DNA of 64,000 nt from Desulfosarcina alkanivorans (GTDB taxonomy: Bacteria; Desulfobacterota; Desulfobacteria; Desulfobacterales; Desulfosarcinaceae). The stretch spans positions 3,782,001 through 3,846,000 of the forward strand of contig NZ_AP021874.1 in NCBI RefSeq assembly GCF_009688945.1, read 5' to 3'. The notes under the pieces were generated by a model. That model had not been told where the DNA came from. It searched no databases and saw only the letters and a list, made by a program, of their open reading frames with translations. Numbering within the stretch: position 1 is the first letter of the stretch; every line of letters starts with the position of its first letter. This document shows, in pieces, positions 55,542-64,000 of this stretch. The translations under genes and the position numbers were made by a program.

Positions 55542-56153
55542 ATGGCCGTAACAGCACCTGTTTTCGACCGCATTATGAATGATTATCTTTCGCAGGTGGC
55601 GCGTCTGGAAGATGTCGCCCGGATCAGTGCGGCACTGGGCGTCCGATACGACGAAAAGGGCTACCGGGTCGGCTTCTTCAACCGGCAATTCACGATCGGC
55701 GACGAAAGGATTGTGGATCAAACCGGGAAGGCCCCCAATCACTCGACCAGCGTGATCCTGTGCCAATACCTGCTGTTGTGTCCCGATCCGCCGGTTGTTG
55801 ACCGGTCTCTGGTCACCTACAAAGATTTCAAGGATGCCGCGCCCTATGTGGGTGGGTTTAAAAACACGGTGGGGCGGCCCATTGCCGGGCACTTTGAAGG
55901 AAACATGGACAAGCTTGAACAGCAATGCCTGGCATTGGGGGGCCGGCCGTGGGAGACGGATGTCTCCTGCCAGCTGGCGTTCCAATTCCGTGCGCTGCCC
56001 CGGGTGCCGGTGTTTCTGCTGTTCAATGACGCCGACGAGGATTTCCCGGCCCAGTGCACCCTGCTGTTTCAAAGGGATGCGGCATCCTACCTGGATATGG
56101 AGTGCCTTGCCATGGTGGGGGCGACGCTGGCGGCCCGGCTTCAGGGGAAATAA
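55542..56153 (+). CDS. DUF3786 protein
   Basis: 203 residues consisting of DUF3786 without the Fe-S motif: GKAPNHSTSVILCQYLLLCP, VTYKDFKDAAPYVGGF, LPRVPVFLLFNDADEDFPAQ and LDMECLAMVGA. It follows the Fe-S-bearing paralogue by 37 bp with its own ribosome site (gggaggg). The two probably act together, perhaps as subunits. The pairing of an Fe-S and a non-Fe-S version under one promoter points to a complex, but the function is not known. Confidence 0.85.
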   Translation: MAVTAPVFDRIMNDYLSQVARLEDVARISAALGVRYDEKGYRVGFFNRQFTIGDERIVDQTGKAPNHSTSVILCQYLLLCPDPPVVDRSLVTYKDFKDAAPYVGGFKNTVGRPIAGHFEGNMDKLEQQCLALGGRPWETDVSCQLAFQFRALPRVPVFLLFNDADEDFPAQCTLLFQRDAASYLDMECLAMVGATLAARLQGK

Positions 56154-56202
56154 TCCCCGGCCACCGATCTCTCTAACCCGGCGTTGCAAACGCCTGAACG
56201 CT

Positions 56203-57205
56203 TCAGCACCGCGGCGGCAGGGGTGGCGCCGTTGTTTTTTCCTGCGAGCCTTTGGGGACACGGCCCTTTGCGTCCGCTGAGTGGAAATGGCGGCGAAGGT
56301 ATTTTATCACTTCTCGATCCAGGGGGAATTGGCCCGGCCATGTTTGAACCTCAGGTTCTTTTTTTGATAGTTCCCCGCGCGATGTAATCACGTTCAGTCC
56401 GAAGGGGGTCGGGACCTCGCAGGCGTTTTCCTCAGCCGCGACATGGGATCCGTCCAGTTTCAAGGCCGCGGTTCCGGAATTCATGATGCGCTTTCGGTTG
56501 GCAAGGCGCGTTTTGCGGCCGGGTGAACAGACACTGCGGCAAAAACCGCATACGGTGTAATAAAACCAGTCGGGATCAAAGACCGCCTGACGATAGTTCT
56601 TAAAACTGTTCCCAGCGTCCTGCATCTGGGGATCAGCCTTCTGAAGACGGATGCACAGGGCATCGAGTTCCTGCTTTTCCCCGGGCAATGCGCAGGCAAG
56701 CCGGAAAGGGCTCCAATTGGACCAGGTCCCTGAATCGGACAGCCCCTGATACCCGGTGCATCCGATCCAGCAACAGGTATTCGGTCGTTTCCACGCCATG
56801 GTCTCGGTAATGCCGGCGACGGCAACCCGTCTGGAAGCCTTGGGGTGAATCATCTGCACCGGGCAGACTAGGCTGCACATTTTGCACCTGTCGCAAGGGT
56901 GATCTTCATCCGAAATGGGTGCGTCCGCCGCCAGGGTGGCGGATGTCAGAACACTTCCCAGTTCAACCAACGCGCCGTATTTCCGGGTCAGCAGATTGCC
57001 ACTCCAGCCCAGGCGTCCGACCCCGGCGGCAAGGGCCGCATAGCAGCGATACCGCAAATGAAATGACCGAATTTGCAGATGGCAACAGGTAGCGCGGGTC
57101 AGCGGAGGGTGGCCCGTCGGCAAGCTTCGCCCTTGATGTGACACCGATCAGATCGGCACCCAACCTTTTTGCCAGGGTTTTCAGATCCGTTGTCGCAGGT
57201 GCCAT
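56203..57205 (-). pseudogene. Epoxyqueuosine-reductase-like Fe-S protein, internally deleted
   Basis: The start at 57205 encodes LKTLAKRLGADLIGVTS and YLLPSANSVISFAVS, the usual N-terminus of QueG-like proteins. Near 57055 the frame changes, and from there another frame gives YAALAAGVGRLGWSGNLLTR, KYGALVELGSVLTSA and ferredoxin motifs (CDRCKMCSLVCP; CGFCRSVCSPGRK) to the stop at 56203. About 60 residues normally between the halves are missing. The C-terminal 110 residues do not belong to QueG proper, so this is a QueG-like relative, possibly a reductive-dehalogenase-type protein, no longer functional. Confidence 0.65.
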
Positions 57206-57235
57206 CAGGGCATCCCTTTTTTATGATTGGTATGA

Positions 57236-57490
57236 TCAGGCAAGTGATTCAGTTTTCGTCCCCAGTTCAATATCCCTGATACAAACGGCCCAGACACCAA
57301 ACCCAAGTTCATCCCAGGGCTTGATGAAATCGGTGATATATCCTGAAGCAGCGTCTCGCTGTCCTTCAGGCGTTGAAACCTCGTCAGAAGAGGGCAGCCG
57401 GTACATAACATCCCGGTCTGACATGATCGTATCCACCATCACGTCCCGACCGGATAAAGAGACCTTCGGCCGTTTCAGAATCGCCTTCAG
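57236..57490 (-). pseudogene. GNAT acetyltransferase, N-terminal fragment
   Basis: The frame reads MVDTIMSDRDVMYRLPSSDE and ends FIKPWDELGFGVWAVCIRD then a few unrelated residues. This matches the first 55-60 residues of GNAT enzymes of the RimJ type. The acetyl-CoA-binding part is missing. It lies between the QueG-like pseudogene and the methyltransferase, another sign of decay in this region. Confidence 0.5.
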
Positions 57491-58140
57491 CACACACGGT
57501 ACACATAAACCCGGTTGAGCCGGTCCGGGTGTTCCAGGGGCAATCCGGGGAACGCTTTGGTTTTCTCGACCATCTGCCATTTACCATCGTTTTCCAGAGC
57601 GTCGAACTTGTCCTTGTACCCCTTCGGGATATAAACCTCTTCCAGCATGCTGAAAAGAATATAGCCGCCCGGGCACAGCACACGCACCAGTTCATCGAAG
57701 GCGCTTGCCGGGGCATGGCCTGCTGTGAAAACCCCGATGGACTGGCAAGCGCCGAAATGGCCGGAAGGGAAATCCAGCTTCTCACCGAGGACCATTTGGT
57801 GAAGCGCCTCATAGACATCACGTTCGTTGGCCTTGTTCAGCATGCCCGCGGAGACATCGATGCCAACTTGCCCCCGGTACCCCAGCAGATCGAGGATGGC
57901 CCCCATCAGTCCCGTTCCTGCACCGGCATCGAGAATCGGCGTCGTTCCGGGAACCACATATTTTCCAAACATGCCGGCAGCAACGGCCGGAATATTGTAA
58001 CCGAATGAAGTGACATCCGCGTCATATTTTTCAGCCCACTGATCGTAAGCCGCCATCAAATCACGGTTGTCTCTGGCAGAATAGACTTTCTGTAAATTTA
58101 CGCTGCTTTCTTGCCTTACCATTTTATCGTCTCTGTTCAT
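57487..58140 (-). CDS. SAM-dependent methyltransferase (WBSCR27-like)
   Basis: 217 residues. The N-terminal YDQWAEKYDADVTSFGYNIP is typical of the WBSCR27/Mtf-like group, followed by motif I (ILDAGAGTGLMGAILDLLGY), VGIDVSAGMLNKA and a post-motif region (IGVFTAGHAPASAFDELVRV). The substrate is unknown. The start at 58140 has agaag in front; an ATG at 58122 is possible. It stands alone, its operon neighbours to the left being decayed. Confidence 0.85.
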   Translation of the reverse strand: MNRDDKMVRQESSVNLQKVYSARDNRDLMAAYDQWAEKYDADVTSFGYNIPAVAAGMFGKYVVPGTTPILDAGAGTGLMGAILDLLGYRGQVGIDVSAGMLNKANERDVYEALHQMVLGEKLDFPSGHFGACQSIGVFTAGHAPASAFDELVRVLCPGGYILFSMLEEVYIPKGYKDKFDALENDGKWQMVEKTKAFPGLPLEHPDRLNRVYVYRVC

Positions 58141-58165
58141 TTCTTCTGCACATCGGTCGAAAAAC

Positions 58166-59845
58166 TCAGCGTCGTTTCACGACCATCCGCCAGGGGTGGG
58201 CGACGTTTTTCTTTTCGAGTCTGATTTCAACAATTCGGACCCGACGGTGGTTCTCACCGATCACCAGAGTGGCGTGGGGCCCCCGGATGGATGTGCCGGC
58301 ATGAATGATTCCAAGCGTTTCGACAACGGGGTTTCTTTCAAACACCCCCGCTTTGATGCGTGAAAATTCATCCAGTTCCCGGATGACATCTTCGAGGCGG
58401 GCCAGTTCTTTCTCAACACCTTCCATTTCCTGGCGCAGATCCGCTATCTTTTCAAACAGCAGCTGATGTTCATCTCTCCGCTGGATAATCGTTGCCAGGG
58501 ACCGTTCGGATGCCGAACGAAGCGTACCCATTTCCGATTTGATTTTCCATGCAACGGCTGGGTCCGCCGATTGAGGGGAATTCAGCAATTCAGTCAATTG
58601 GGTCAGTTTTTCCCGGGCAGCCGTCTGGACTTCCGACGCGGCGGCGATCGTCTGCTCCAGCGTATCGGATGCGTCATTGTAATCGCCCAGCAACGCCTCC
58701 AGTTCCAGCCGCCGGGTCTCCTTTTCCGAAATTTGCCGGTTGATCACTTCCAGCGCCTCATCCATACGACTGTCGATACCCACAATCAATTCGCACGTTT
58801 CGGATGCTTTGGAGCCAATACCGGCTGCGGTAATGCCCTTCCTGGCCTGCACTTTGGATGTCAGGATTTTCCCGTTGTCGACGATCACCGTTCCGCCGGC
58901 GATGATGGTGGAATTGGAGACATCCCGATCGACAATGACATCGCCCCTGGCTTCGATGGTCGATTGGTGGATATATCTGGCCCGGATGTTACCGCCTGCT
59001 TTCAGGCGGGAGCCGTAAACCCCGCCCAGCACGTTGATATTGCCGACGATATCCGCTTCCGCCGTATTGGCTTCCCGGGTGCACAGGCTTCCCCCTTTGA
59101 CCTTGTACCCGGCATTGACAATACCGGCCACGTCGATATGACCGTCAAAGTCGACATGGCCGGTACGGATGCCGATGTCGCCTTTGATGTTGAGATCCTC
59201 GAACACATGAACCTTGCCGTCGGCGGATCTGACCGGCCGGCCGTCTGCCGTGGCCGTTGCCTTCAGGCCGTCTGCCGATAAAGCCACCCCCCTGCCGCAT
59301 CGCAACCTGACGTCGGGGACCTTTGGCGGGTGCACGGGCTGGCCGAAAATATCGATACCGGGTATGCCTTTTTTGCCCGCTATCTTTTCTGCAACCAGGG
59401 TTCCCGCCTTGACCTGCGGAATCTTGCCACGGTCCTTGTAATCCATGAAACCGGTCTCTTTGAGGGTCCCGATTCTCAGGGGATCGGTCTCGAAATGGTA
59501 AACCAGCTCCGCTTTTTCACCCGGGACCGGCGGCTGGCCGTTGGCGATGGTCCAGGGCGCCTGCGGGGTTGCATTATCGGCCAGCGCTTCTATCAGACGG
59601 GCCGGCTCGACGATACCGTATTGAACCGCGTTGATTTTGAGGGTTTCTGCGATATCGGCCAATTCTATGGGCTTGGGATACATCTGTATGGGGCGGACAA
59701 CGCCCTCGAGCTTATCCTCACCGACCCAAAATTCGTAACCCTTGCCCGTTAGCCGGCTGTTTTTGTTAATGGCCTGCAGTGATTTTTTCTTCAAGTCGAA
59801 TAACCTGTTCAAGATGTCGGGATAATCTTGGGTTTGATATCGCAA
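58166..59845 (-). CDS. FapA family (DUF342) protein
   Basis: 559 residues. The N-terminal 170 residues hold a swapped-hairpin-like domain (ETDPLRIGTLKETGFMDYKD). A right-handed parallel beta-helix follows from about 175 to 350 with repeated turns (VHVFEDLNIKGDI, AGIVNAGYKVKGG, VDRDVSNSTIIAGGTVIV), then a coiled coil (about 360-500) and a small beta tail. FapA proteins help polymer assembly or polar localisation, as studied in Vibrio for flagella. The start is a TTG directly after an in-frame stop, with a weak ribosome site. Confidence 0.85.
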   Translation of the reverse strand: MRYQTQDYPDILNRLFDLKKKSLQAINKNSRLTGKGYEFWVGEDKLEGVVRPIQMYPKPIELADIAETLKINAVQYGIVEPARLIEALADNATPQAPWTIANGQPPVPGEKAELVYHFETDPLRIGTLKETGFMDYKDRGKIPQVKAGTLVAEKIAGKKGIPGIDIFGQPVHPPKVPDVRLRCGRGVALSADGLKATATADGRPVRSADGKVHVFEDLNIKGDIGIRTGHVDFDGHIDVAGIVNAGYKVKGGSLCTREANTAEADIVGNINVLGGVYGSRLKAGGNIRARYIHQSTIEARGDVIVDRDVSNSTIIAGGTVIVDNGKILTSKVQARKGITAAGIGSKASETCELIVGIDSRMDEALEVINRQISEKETRRLELEALLGDYNDASDTLEQTIAAASEVQTAAREKLTQLTELLNSPQSADPAVAWKIKSEMGTLRSASERSLATIIQRRDEHQLLFEKIADLRQEMEGVEKELARLEDVIRELDEFSRIKAGVFERNPVVETLGIIHAGTSIRGPHATLVIGENHRRVRIVEIRLEKKNVAHPWRMVVKRR

Positions 59846-60104
59846 TCAGATTACGGTCATGAGCCATGGGCGTTATTTATTGATACAAATAAATCCTTTG
59901 CCATGGCAACATTTTTCCGGCTGCCTGGCGGCATCTCCGGCCAGCCGTCCTTATCGGTGAGTGGATGCCATCGGGAGAACTGCCCGGCGGAAAGGACGCG
60001 GTCCGACGGTTTGGCCGGCCATGCGCAGGGTCCTATGATGAAAACTACGGATTCCATACAGGCCGGACGGGGTTCACTCGCGATTGCCGCGTATCGCGAT
60101 TGAA

Positions 60105-61121
60105 TTATACATCTCCCACGCAGACAAAAGGTTGCGGTTCAATTCGGTGGACCAGCAGGGGATCACGGATTCCCTTGACGTTGACCCGCGGCAGGGGGCT
60201 CATGTCCACGCACCGGTCAAGGCCCGCCCGCACGGCATCGCTGATGAGAATATCGGTGTCATAATCCTTGTTCAGGGCCTGGATGCGGGAGGCGACGTTC
60301 ACCGTCTCCCCCACCATGGCATAGGAGAGCCGCCGGGGACTGCCGATGTTGGCGGCCACCACTTTGCCGGTGTGCAGGCCGATGCCGTGCCGCAGGGGCG
60401 GGTATCCCTGGTTGGCCAGTTCGAGATTGACCTGGGACAGGCGCGTTCTCATCTCCAGGGCCGCATCCATGGCATACTGCTGATGGTTGTCGAGGGCCAC
60501 CGGCGCCCCGAAGACGGCCTCGATCTCGTCGCCGATGAATTGGAGAACCAAACCGTGGTGGGCGTTAATGATCTCGGACATGGCTTTAAAGTAGGTGTTG
60601 ATGACCGTGACCACCTCCCGTGGGGATATGGATTCGACCAGACAGGTAAAATCCCGGAGGTCGGCGAACATTACCGTGACCTCCTTGAGTTCCCCGTTGA
60701 GGGTCACCCGACCGCCAATGATTTCGTCGCGCACCTCGCTGGATACATATTTTCCGAAGGTGTCATTCAAAAAATCACGTTCCCGCCGCTGACGTCTCTG
60801 GCGGTCCACCATCCAACCGGTGAGCAGTGCCATGAGGTTGAAACCGGCCACCTGAAGCGCCACCACTGCCGCCGAGAGGGTGTGGACGTCTGCATTGTGG
60901 GTGAAAAAATGCGCGTAGACGACGCTGGCGGCAACGGAAGCGAACAAGGCTGCCTTGAGGCCGAACCAGAGCCCGGCCAGGACGATGGGAAAGAAAAACA
61001 GCTCCCGGTGCAGGATGTGGGTGCCCAGGAACCCTCCCATGGGTAAGTGGTGGATCACCGCCACCGACGCAAGAAGAATGAAGACGGCACCCATTTTCAT
61101 GGCGTTGAGGCTCATGGGCAT
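60105..61121 (-). CDS. Membrane class III adenylate/guanylate cyclase
   Basis: 338 residues. Three or four membrane helices occupy residues 5-105 (LASVAVIHHLPMGG, FPIVLAGLWFGLKAALFASV). The catalytic domain follows: VMFADLRDFTCLVE with the first metal Asp, GDEIEAVFGAPVA with the second, GIGLHTGKVVAANIGSPRRL and MVGETVNVASRIQAL. The enzyme should make cAMP or cGMP. An ATG two codons in (61115) has a better-spaced ggagat. The aspartase at 32171 has a cyclic-nucleotide-binding-like domain and could be one target, but this is only a possibility. Confidence 0.88.
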   Translation of the reverse strand: MPMSLNAMKMGAVFILLASVAVIHHLPMGGFLGTHILHRELFFFPIVLAGLWFGLKAALFASVAASVVYAHFFTHNADVHTLSAAVVALQVAGFNLMALLTGWMVDRQRRQRRERDFLNDTFGKYVSSEVRDEIIGGRVTLNGELKEVTVMFADLRDFTCLVESISPREVVTVINTYFKAMSEIINAHHGLVLQFIGDEIEAVFGAPVALDNHQQYAMDAALEMRTRLSQVNLELANQGYPPLRHGIGLHTGKVVAANIGSPRRLSYAMVGETVNVASRIQALNKDYDTDILISDAVRAGLDRCVDMSPLPRVNVKGIRDPLLVHRIEPQPFVCVGDV

Positions 61122-61256
61122 ATCTCCATACCCAGGTTAACCGGATCCGGCAAATTGCAAAAGTTAAATTCCAAATCTCAAAAAGGGAAAAACCAATAGT
61201 TGATTGGCATTTTGCAAATTAACCATTTGGACAAAGACTGGTAAAATTGACCCGCC

Positions 61257-61400
61257 AGTGTCTGTCCAGAAAGGGTAGGTTGAGGTTCAGATCAAGGCCG
61301 CAGCGTTATTGAAACCGCAGGCGTAGCAGCGCGACGTCGAGGATTTCAATAACGTGAGGACACAGATATGGACCTCAAGATGCCATTTCCGGATGGACGC
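61257..61400. repeat. Palindromic element family, second divergent copy
   Basis: The start agtgtctgtccagaaa and the shared cagatcaaggc, accgcaggcgtagcagcgcg and cgaggat match the 143-bp element in order. The inner stem gttattgaaa (61305-61314) pairs perfectly with tttcaataac (61344-61353) around a 29-nt loop. It ends at the stop of the His/Met-rich gene. Boundaries are approximate. Confidence 0.65.
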
Positions 61401-61403
61401 GAT

Positions 61404-61940
61404 CTATTGCATGTGATGGTACCAGAACTTGAACACCTGTTTTTTGTCCTGGTTTTTGAGCAGGCAGATGACGCCGTATTTTCCCGCTTGCGCGAAGGTG
61501 AAATTGGCGGCCAGGATGCCGCTGTAGTTTTTCAACGGGCTCGTCTGTTCGCTCTTGTCGGGGGCAATCACCTTGATCTTGCCCACGGCGTCTTTAATGG
61601 GTGCGCCGTCGCCGGCCTGCTTGAGGTTGACCATGATGTGGTGGGTATCCCCCTTGTCCGAGGTCATGTTCATGCTGGCCAGGCTCATCACCTGGAATTC
61701 TGCATCGATGCCCCCTTCCGTGGCCGCGTGTTTGAAGGTGCCGCCCATGCCGGTGTGGTCCATTTTTTTGCCGGACTTCATATCATGCCCGCTGTGGTTC
61801 ATCTTTTCGCCGGACTTCATATCGTGCCCACCGTGATCCATTTTACCGTCGGACGTCATATCGTGTCCCTGCATGGCCATGGCTGTAACGGTGGTAAGTG
61901 CAAAGATAACTGCCGCAATGAGAAGTGTCTGCTTTTTCAT
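61404..61940 (-). CDS. His/Met-rich periplasmic protein (copper-type)
   Basis: 178 residues with a signal peptide (LIAAVIFALTTVTAMA/M). Residues 24-65 are a His/Met/Lys-rich repeat (GHDMKSGEKMNHSGHDMKSG and close variants) of the kind that binds copper or silver ions. The rest is beta-rich (IDAEFQVMSLASMNM, NFTFAQAGKYGVICLLKN) with a FixH-like look. It lies just downstream of, and in the same direction as, the CusA-type pump, with about 180 bp between. It is probably a periplasmic metal buffer for that system; not a CusF family match. Confidence 0.7.
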   Translation of the reverse strand: MKKQTLLIAAVIFALTTVTAMAMQGHDMTSDGKMDHGGHDMKSGEKMNHSGHDMKSGKKMDHTGMGGTFKHAATEGGIDAEFQVMSLASMNMTSDKGDTHHIMVNLKQAGDGAPIKDAVGKIKVIAPDKSEQTSPLKNYSGILAANFTFAQAGKYGVICLLKNQDKKQVFKFWYHHMQ

Positions 61941-62117
61941 TATAATTCCTCCAGAGTTGTGAATAACATCGCCATGTCGGCGAAGGTTATGTACTGAAAC
62001 CTTGTTTCAGGAACAAAATAGGCGCCACCCATTTTCAAAAAAACGATCGGGGCTGGGAGCCCATTATCCAATTCCTCAATCCCCTGATCCCTCAATCCGG
62101 AATATTTTTCTCTTTCC

Positions 62118-64000
62118 TCATTCCTCCGGCAGCCGCCACCCCTTCCATATCCCGTAGATGACGGGCACCACGATCAAGGTAAGAATCGTTGCGCTGACCA
62201 TGCCGCCGATCATGGGGGCGGCGATGCGCTTCATCACCTCGGAACCGGTGCCATGGCCCCACATGATCGGCGCCAGGCCCGCCATGGTGGAAATAACGGT
62301 CATCATCTTGGGGCGCACCCGCAGGGCCGCGCCCTCTTCGATGGCTTGTTTGAGATGACGACGGTTGAGCCGCTCACCATATTTTTCCCTGAACTTGCGG
62401 TAGGAGATATCCAGATAGACCAGCATGACCACACCGGTTTCGGCAGCCACGCCGGCCAGGGCGATAAAGCCCACGCCGACAGCCACACTCATGTTGTATC
62501 CCAGCAGGTACATCAGCCAGAACCCGCCGGTCAGGGAAAAGGGCACGCTGAGCATCACCAGCAGGCTTTCTGCGATGTCCTTGAAATTGAAATAGAGCAG
62601 CAGGAAGATGAGCAGCAGAGTCATGGGCACCACGATCATCAGGCGCTTTTTGGCCCGGACCATGTATTCGTATTGTCCGCTCCACACCAGGCTGTAGCCC
62701 GGCGGCAAATCGATTTTCTCCTGGACGGTTTTCTGGGCGGCCTTGACATAGGTGCCCACGTCGATACCGGTGATGTCCACGTATACATAGGCGCTGTTGC
62801 GGGCGTTCTCGCTCTTGACCACCGGCGGTCCTTTGACGATGCGGATGTCGGCCAGTTGGGCGATGGGGACCTGGGCGCCGGTGGGTGTGGGCACCAGGAT
62901 ACGCCTCAGTTTTTCCGGCGTGTCGCGCAGTTCGCTGCCGTATCGCAGATTGACCGGGTAGCGCTCCAGCCCCTCCACGGTCTGGGTGATGTTCATGCCG
63001 CCCACGGCGGTCATGATGATGTCCTGGATGTCACCCACGGTCAGTCCGTAGCGGGCGGCCTCATCGCGCCGGATTTCGTAATCCAGAAAATTGCCGCCGG
63101 TCACCCGTTCCGCATAGACACTCAGCGTTCCCGGCACCTCCCGGATGACAGCTTCCACCTTTTCGCCCAGATTGTTGAGCACCTGCAGGTCGTCACCCAT
63201 GATCTTGATGCCCACCGGCGTCTTGATGCCGGTGGAAAGCATGTCCAGACGAGTCTTGATGGGCATGGTCCAGGCGTTGGTCAGACCGGGAAACTGGATG
63301 GCCTTGTCCAGTTCATCCACCAGCCGTTCCATGGTCATGCCTTCGCGCCACTCGGATTCCGGTTTCAGCATGATGGTGGTTTCAATCATGCTCAAGGGTG
63401 CCGGATCGGTGGCCGTCTCCGCCCGCCCGATTTTGCCGAAGGTGTGCGCCACTTCCGGAAAAGAGGCGATAATTCGATCGGTCTGCTGAAGCAGCTCTTT
63501 GGCCTTGGTGATGGAGATGCCCGGCAAGGTGGTGGGCATGTACAGCAGGTCGCCCTCGTTCAGGGGCGGCATGAACTCCGAGCCCATTCGTTTGACCGGG
63601 ATCCATGTGACCGCCAGAATCACGAACGCGGCAACGAGCACAATGGCTTTCCTCTTTAGCACCACCTTGATAACGGGGCGATAAATCCAGATGAGGAACC
63701 GGTTGACCGGGTTTTTGTTTTCAGACTTTATTTTCCCCCGGATCAGGTAGCCCATCAGAATGGGTACAATGGTGATGGCCAGAAACGCGGCACCCAGCAT
63801 GGCGTAGGTCTTGGTGTAGGCCAGGGGACGGAACAAGCGTCCTTCCTGGGCCTCGAGGGTGAACACCGGCAGAAAGCTCACCGCAATGATCAACAGGGAG
63901 AAGAACAGCGCCGGCCCCACCTCCTTGGCGGCGTCGGTGATCAACTCCCAATGGGCTTTTTTTCCACCTTCGTATTCAATGTGCTTGTGTGCGTTTTCGA
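62118..64000 (-). CDS. cusA: Heavy-metal RND efflux pump, C-terminal part (CusA-like)
   Basis: Open on the minus strand from the right edge to 62118, about 627 residues; CusA-type pumps have about 1040, so the N-terminal 40 percent lies outside. Features include SLLIIAVSFLPVFTLEAQEG, MGSEFMPPLNEGDLLYMPTT and AGVAAETGVVMLVYLDISYR, all usual in CusA/CzcA. These pumps expel Cu(I)/Ag(I) or divalent metals from the periplasm. The Met-rich neighbour at 61404 favours copper or silver. The gene symbol is assigned by family resemblance. Confidence 0.9.
   Translation of the reverse strand, partial: ENAHKHIEYEGGKKAHWELITDAAKEVGPALFFSLLIIAVSFLPVFTLEAQEGRLFRPLAYTKTYAMLGAAFLAITIVPILMGYLIRGKIKSENKNPVNRFLIWIYRPVIKVVLKRKAIVLVAAFVILAVTWIPVKRMGSEFMPPLNEGDLLYMPTTLPGISITKAKELLQQTDRIIASFPEVAHTFGKIGRAETATDPAPLSMIETTIMLKPESEWREGMTMERLVDELDKAIQFPGLTNAWTMPIKTRLDMLSTGIKTPVGIKIMGDDLQVLNNLGEKVEAVIREVPGTLSVYAERVTGGNFLDYEIRRDEAARYGLTVGDIQDIIMTAVGGMNITQTVEGLERYPVNLRYGSELRDTPEKLRRILVPTPTGAQVPIAQLADIRIVKGPPVVKSENARNSAYVYVDITGIDVGTYVKAAQKTVQEKIDLPPGYSLVWSGQYEYMVRAKKRLMIVVPMTLLLIFLLLYFNFKDIAESLLVMLSVPFSLTGGFWLMYLLGYNMSVAVGVGFIALAGVAAETGVVMLVYLDISYRKFREKYGERLNRRHLKQAIEEGAALRVRPKMMTVISTMAGLAPIMWGHGTGSEVMKRIAAPMIGGMVSATILTLIVVPVIYGIWKGWRLPEE

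Noticed and set aside
62253..63659. Plus-strand open frame of 468 codons opposite the CusA-type gene
   Set aside because: A mirror of the real gene, with a His/Gly/Asp-rich translation and no family features.
1..64000. CRISPR arrays, tRNA or rRNA genes
   Set aside because: No regularly spaced repeats and no tRNA or rRNA segments were recognised by eye; a dedicated scan was not possible.

Overview
The window looks like chromosome from an anaerobic, Gram-negative member of the Desulfobacterota (sulfate-reducer type, Desulfosarcina/Desulfatitalea-like). This is inferred from gene content: two DUF3786 proteins with a CdhD-type 4Fe-4S motif, a DUF6485-like Cys-rich protein, an aspartase/Dcu pair, outer-membrane phospholipase A, a dCache two-component kinase with a formate/nitrite-type channel, FapA, and many signal-transduction genes. 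No rRNA, tRNA or CRISPR array was found.

Layout. 1-3.6 kb is an AT-rich, mobile-element-scarred region: an Ada/AraC fragment, a DMT exporter, a decayed IS4-type transposase and two identical 143-bp palindromic elements. 3.6-7.2 kb holds exported or envelope proteins (VWA/DUF4412, a small Cys-rich protein with an in-frame TGA, a GIDE-domain membrane protein). 7.2-12.5 kb has a DUF418-type membrane protein, a truncated asparaginase, a P-loop protein and DisA, then a convergent radical-SAM/zinc-ribbon pair. 12.5-14.9 kb is AT-rich and carries a phosphatase-like protein whose catalytic Cys is Gly. 15-18.6 kb has an HD protein, an M3-type peptidase and PldA.

18.8-22.6 kb is a compact signalling operon: dCache sensor kinase, lone receiver, and a receiver domain fused to a formate/nitrite channel. 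22.8-29.7 kb is an RND efflux operon (lipoprotein adaptor, pump, and a TolC protein fused to a periplasmic ABC-substrate-binding-like domain). 29.8-36 kb runs leftward: a large secreted protein, an aspartase carrying an N-terminal cyclic-nucleotide-binding-like domain, DcuA, and a small exported protein. 36.5-41.8 kb contains SurE, a Nudix hydrolase, a TetR-NemA pair with a shared operator, an exonuclease-like protein and a cold-shock protein. 42-46.5 kb has two convergent hybrid kinases. 46.8-50 kb has ACT, methyltransferase, AraC, MerR and SRPBCC genes.

50.2-58.1 kb mixes intact genes (DJ-1, patatin, methyltransferase) with decayed ones (sensor kinase, ferredoxin-like, QueG-like, GNAT). In its middle is a divergent unit: a LuxR-type regulator with a built-in 4Fe-4S motif faces two DUF3786 genes across a perfect 9+2+9 palindrome. 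58.2-64 kb has FapA, a membrane adenylate/guanylate cyclase, a His/Met-rich periplasmic protein and the C-terminal two-thirds of a CusA-type pump running off the end.

The most notable items are the receiver-channel fusion, the Fe-S LuxR/DUF3786 unit, the SBP-TolC fusion, and a dispersed palindromic element family whose copies keep a 29-nt loop while their stems covary.
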